From Multifurca ochricompacta (lineage: Eukaryota > Basidiomycota > Agaricomycetes > Russulales > Russulaceae): 46,983 nt of DNA. Below the pieces are notes generated by a model, which saw only the letters and a program-made list of their open reading frames with translations, was not told the DNA's origin and searched no databases. The stretch covers positions 1 to 46,983 of the forward strand of contig WTXG01000273.1 in assembly GCA_022496185.1 (NCBI GenBank), in the 5' to 3' direction. A program made the position numbers and the translations under genes. Below are positions 43,471 to 46,983 of the stretch, one piece after another. Position 1 is the first letter of the stretch. The number at the start of each line of letters is the position of its first letter.

Positions 43471-46400
43471 CTACGCAGACAGTAATTCCACGATCTCCAG
43501 CTGGGAGTCGCCTTGCGCCACTTGAGATGGACTTCTCCCTTCATTGTCTCGTACATGCGCGTCAGCACCATGCTCCAGCAATAACCGAACGACTTGGAGA
43601 TGTCCCTCTTCTGATGCTTTATGCAATGGCGTCTGGCCTTCGCTGTTTTGGGGATTCACATCTGCTTTGTGATCAAGAAGCGCTCGAATGATGTCCACGT
43701 ATCCATAGTATGCTGCCCAGTACAGGGAAGTCGCTTGGCATCATCTTGGCATCCCATCCGCACCAAGGTCCAGTAAACGTTGCACAACGCCCAGACTGTC
43801 GAATAATGAAGCTCGAATCAGCAATGTTTGCCCCCATCTCCCCGGGATATTCACATCTGCCCCATGCTCAATAAGACACCACAAAATTTCGGTCTTATCC
43901 CTATAAAATGCCATAGGCAACAAAGCCCCATATTCTCCTCCTTTGGCATTTATATGCTGTGGATCCCTTTTGACCAGGTATTCAACCAAGCCACGGAATC
44001 CGGTTTCCACAGCATAAAATAATGGGACTGCTCCAGGCTCCAGCGGGGTCGTTACGTAAGGAGTACCCACCCAATCACGTCCGATGTTATGCGGAGGCAT
44101 GCCAAAAGATGCGGTTTGTCTCCGTCGAAGAATAAATCAATCTCATCCTTTATCTGTGAAAGTACAGTCTTGAACCCCGCATGCTCGACCCAGTGTTCAA
44201 TAGCATATTTAGCCAAAGGAATCTCTTTCATGCTCTCTCGGTCGACCTGATCGTCTAGCCGAAGTAGGACACCAAGACAAGCTTGAACGAGAATCACGTG
44301 CGCAGGCTCCAGGGGAATATAATAACGTCCCATATCTCCCTTTGACGCCGCCAGCCGATCCGACGTTAGGAACTCCTTCACAGAGAAGTGTGAGAATTGA
44401 ATAACTCGAGAACCATCGTCGTCGATGACTGCAATCAAACTAGAGCATGCAGAGAGCACTGCCTCTTCTTGGTCTTCCCAACGCCAGTCCGCGTTGACCT
44501 TCGCGATACCTCCTGCAGTGAAGTCAATCACAAGTACTTCTGCAAGTTCCTCGACACGAAGCGGCCGAATGCGACAGTGAGGCATTGCAACAGACGATGT
44601 GCGTGATCCCGATTCGCCTTGTTGATTTCTCGAAGCACCCGCTCATATGTCTCGTCCAGGCTTTCTGGCAGTTCCTCCAGAATACGCCGAACACTCGGCG
44701 GGAGACAATGACGTAGTGTTTCGAGTTGGCAGAAAACCCATCGAAACCTGTGTGAATCGATGAGATCTTGCATTGAGTTATGAACACGCCCTTCTTACAT
44801 TCCATCGGCTTTTTCCGAGAGCGCCTCGATGACCACTTTCTTATCTTCTTCCCGCCATCTCCGCATCTTCTTGTCTGAATAAACAACAGACCTCACATAG
44901 TCGATAATGTCCTTCGTTTGTCCACTTTCGTCGTGGAGCGACATGCGGTGAGATGCGAGAGGTTCAAGAGAATTTCGGATATCGATTTCTGGACGACTTG
45001 TGACACATAGACGTAAATTTGGGAGGTCCGATTGGACCAACTCCTCCAATATTTCTATGGCCTTTTCGCGCAGTGATGGCATGCCAGATGTGTTAGGACA
45101 CTCGTCAAGTGCATCCACAATCAGATAGATTGGAGCTTGCCCCGAAATCATGAGCATATCTTTGAGGCATTCAGCAAGCGCGTCGTCGGCCGGCTGATTT
45201 GACCCTTGATGGTGTATCGAGTACAATGCAGCGAGGGCGTCACAGCAATTGTCCGATTGGTTGCAAAGCTGAATGAGAAGGGAACATAACAAAGCACGAG
45301 AATCCTGCTTGCTGGTGTCCTTGAAATCAAAATAAAAGTAGGCCATAAGGGCGGACCCAGCGTTTGAAATCCCCTTGATATTCTGGATGATTGCGGAACT
45401 GATGGTAGTCAATATACTCTTGATAGGCAGAACTGCTTTAGTGCGACTTGCCTGAGGATACTCTTTCCCGATCCCGCTGCGAACGGGAAGACCATTAGTA
45501 TCTATTAATCCGTTGTGTGTGAAGAAAATTACGTTTTCCATGAACCCACAGGAGGGGCCTGACGCTTTCCAATCCATAAACGTCTCGCCTTGGGTAAACC
45601 ACTGGGCGGTCCCCTTATGATGAGCGCTGATGCGGTATTGTAATTGATGGACGGATCTGGTGGGGGAGCCAGTTACGAAGCCTCTCTCGAAGTTGACGTC
45701 CTATGAAAGAGTGAAAAATCAGTTGAATCGACGTGTCTGCATTATGATATTACGAACGGTTGTGATCACCCATGTCATTAGCGATTTGCTGAACTGCTAC
45801 TCTTGTTTCCTTTTCATCTGGACGCATTAAGTACTTCAGGCAAGCGGTCGTGACCTGCTAGACAGGGCCTGCTCACCATCGATGACTTGGTTAACTTTGT
45901 CGTTGAATGCTCTTCGCGTATCGTCAACGCTCCTTATCTTGTCGTCAACACCTTGCACCCTGCCGTCGACAATCTGCACCTTGTCATCGACGTCTTGCAC
46001 CCTGTCATTAACACCTTGTACCCTCCAGTCGATAACCTCCGCCCTCTCGTCGACAACCTGCACCTTATCACCATTCCTTGCACTCTGTTGTCGACGACCT
46101 CCACTCTATCATCGACATCGTGCACCGTGCTTTCGACCCGCCTCACTCTGTCGTCGACATCATCCACTTTTCCGTCAACACTGTGAGTAACTTTCAAAAC
46201 TGGACGGTTGCCATCCGAGCTTCCTCTTGTGTCAACTTGTCTAGTCTATGTAGCGCATCTTCAAGATCCGTCCTTCCCACCAGCTTTTTGAAGTATTTCT
46301 CTGAATAATTATAAATTATCAGCCCTATCTTCTCAATCATCCTAACTCACTTGTCCTCCCTTGCTTAATCTCCCTCGTCGCAATCGTAAGTATACACAGT

Positions 46401-46983
46401 ACTTCCACCATGATCTTCACGATTATATCTCTCATCCCATCACTTGGTGAGACTTCAATATAAGTTTCAAGTCGTTTGAAGAAGTTTCCAATTTGATCAA
46501 ACAGCTCGAGGAGAGTTCCTTGGCTCGCCTCAGCATCCTTTGCTGCCTAATTGAGTCGGTTGTGGAAGTGACATGCATAAAGAGATAAAGAGGTTTACCA
46601 AGAGGAGGACACCTATTCCAGCAAAGATTACCTTGGCAGGAGAGAAGACCTGTGTGATCATACTAGAGTCTGGGTCTTGGCGGGAAGAAGCTGAACGTGA
46701 TAGGACTGACCAAGCCAACACCTTCGCCTAATGTAGCTGAAAATGCATAGAGGACATTAATGGTTGGATTCAACCACTTTGTCAGTCTTTCGTTGTCGCT
46801 CTGAGATTTATCGAATTCTTGGGCTTGTTCTTGAAGAATGGCCAGAATGGCATTGGGAGAGTTGCATGATTGAATCCTAGTCGATAGATGGTAATCGGCA
46901 ATATCTTTCCCAGTTCGGATGTTATATGTTTTCAAAGCAGCACTGAAAATGGACTGAAAGTCGGAATCCGAGGAAGGTTTGGA
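43471..46983 (-). pseudogene. STAND copy F: near-complete paralogue of copy B, frameshifted; 5' end outside window
   Basis: The copy runs from the window edge (46983, about six codons after the expected ATG) with the exon layout of copy B. It includes VFSPAKVIFAGIGVLLL, the coiled coil, Walker A GKPGSGKS across an intron, LIVDALDECPN, TSRPEIDI, LPESLDETYERV and ankyrin repeats. Breaks are a base missing near 46075 within the coiled coil, a T missing near 44568 (TVAF|RPLRVEEL), a frame change near 44075-44095 before the ankyrin part, and one or more near 43730-43745 (GADG where B has GADADAKDD). The end ELLSA is earlier than in B. The intron after the Walker A exon starts with GC (45451-45446), as in B. 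Copy F plus about 150 nt of 3' flank matches copy B in inverted orientation 30 kb away. It is a recent but disabled duplicate. Confidence 0.88.

Noticed and set aside
1..46983. tRNA or rRNA genes
   Set aside because: I looked for B-box-like GGTTCRAATCC and conserved rRNA stretches and found none convincing by eye. A covariance-model search would be decisive.

Overview
The window looks like nuclear DNA of a mushroom-forming basidiomycete (Agaricomycetes). Genes are cut by many 45-65 nt GT-AG introns with CTRAC-like branch points. The families seen are typical of that group: Goodbye/NACHT/ankyrin STAND proteins, an intron-rich P450, a secreted GH3 beta-glucosidase, a fungal HNH protein and an ADP1-like ABC transporter. 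No bacterial-style operons, rRNA or convincing tRNA were seen.

The dominant content is a scattered cluster of seven relatives of one NLR-like (STAND) gene family. Three read as complete and in frame across nine exons: copy B (11268-14856, +, 1048 codons), copy C (15862-19765, -, 1150 codons) and copy E (32160-35623, +, 1009 codons). Four are broken: copy A (985-2624, -), copy D (about 20060-21062, +, N-terminal half only), remnant G (36547-37265, +) and copy F (43471-46983, -, at least five frame breaks, 5' end just outside the window). B and C are tail to tail, C and D head to head, and B and F form a long inverted duplication that includes the 3' flank. The intact proteins share an order: Goodbye-type N-terminal region, a variable run of 7-residue coiled-coil repeats, NACHT ATPase, winged-helix-like segment, ankyrin repeats.

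Between them lie one intact P450 (5008-7453, 14 exons, 554 codons) and several decayed genes: a prolidase (21342-23306, -), a P450 fragment (26940-27207, +), an HNH nuclease-like gene (27903-29190, +), the N-terminal part of an ADP1-like ABC transporter (30430-31400, +) and a GH3 beta-glucosidase (38277-41733, -). The STAND genes and the P450 are kept open while most other recognisable genes carry frameshifts.

Mobile DNA is frequent: three solo LTRs with perfect 5-bp target duplications or clear relatives (1051-1355, 23498-23909, 31435-31675, plus a decayed copy at 29449-29680), a foldback element (about 23975-24805), and a dispersed non-coding repeat in at least four places. The most unusual signal is in two LTRs of unrelated sequence (23498-23909 and 31435-31675). 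Each holds a segment starting at an initiator-like TCAGTY about 30 nt after a TATA box and split by a 56-57 nt GT-AG intron. Each then carries a second, exactly identical copy of the same segment without the intron. This looks like a spliced transcript 5' end copied back into the LTR.
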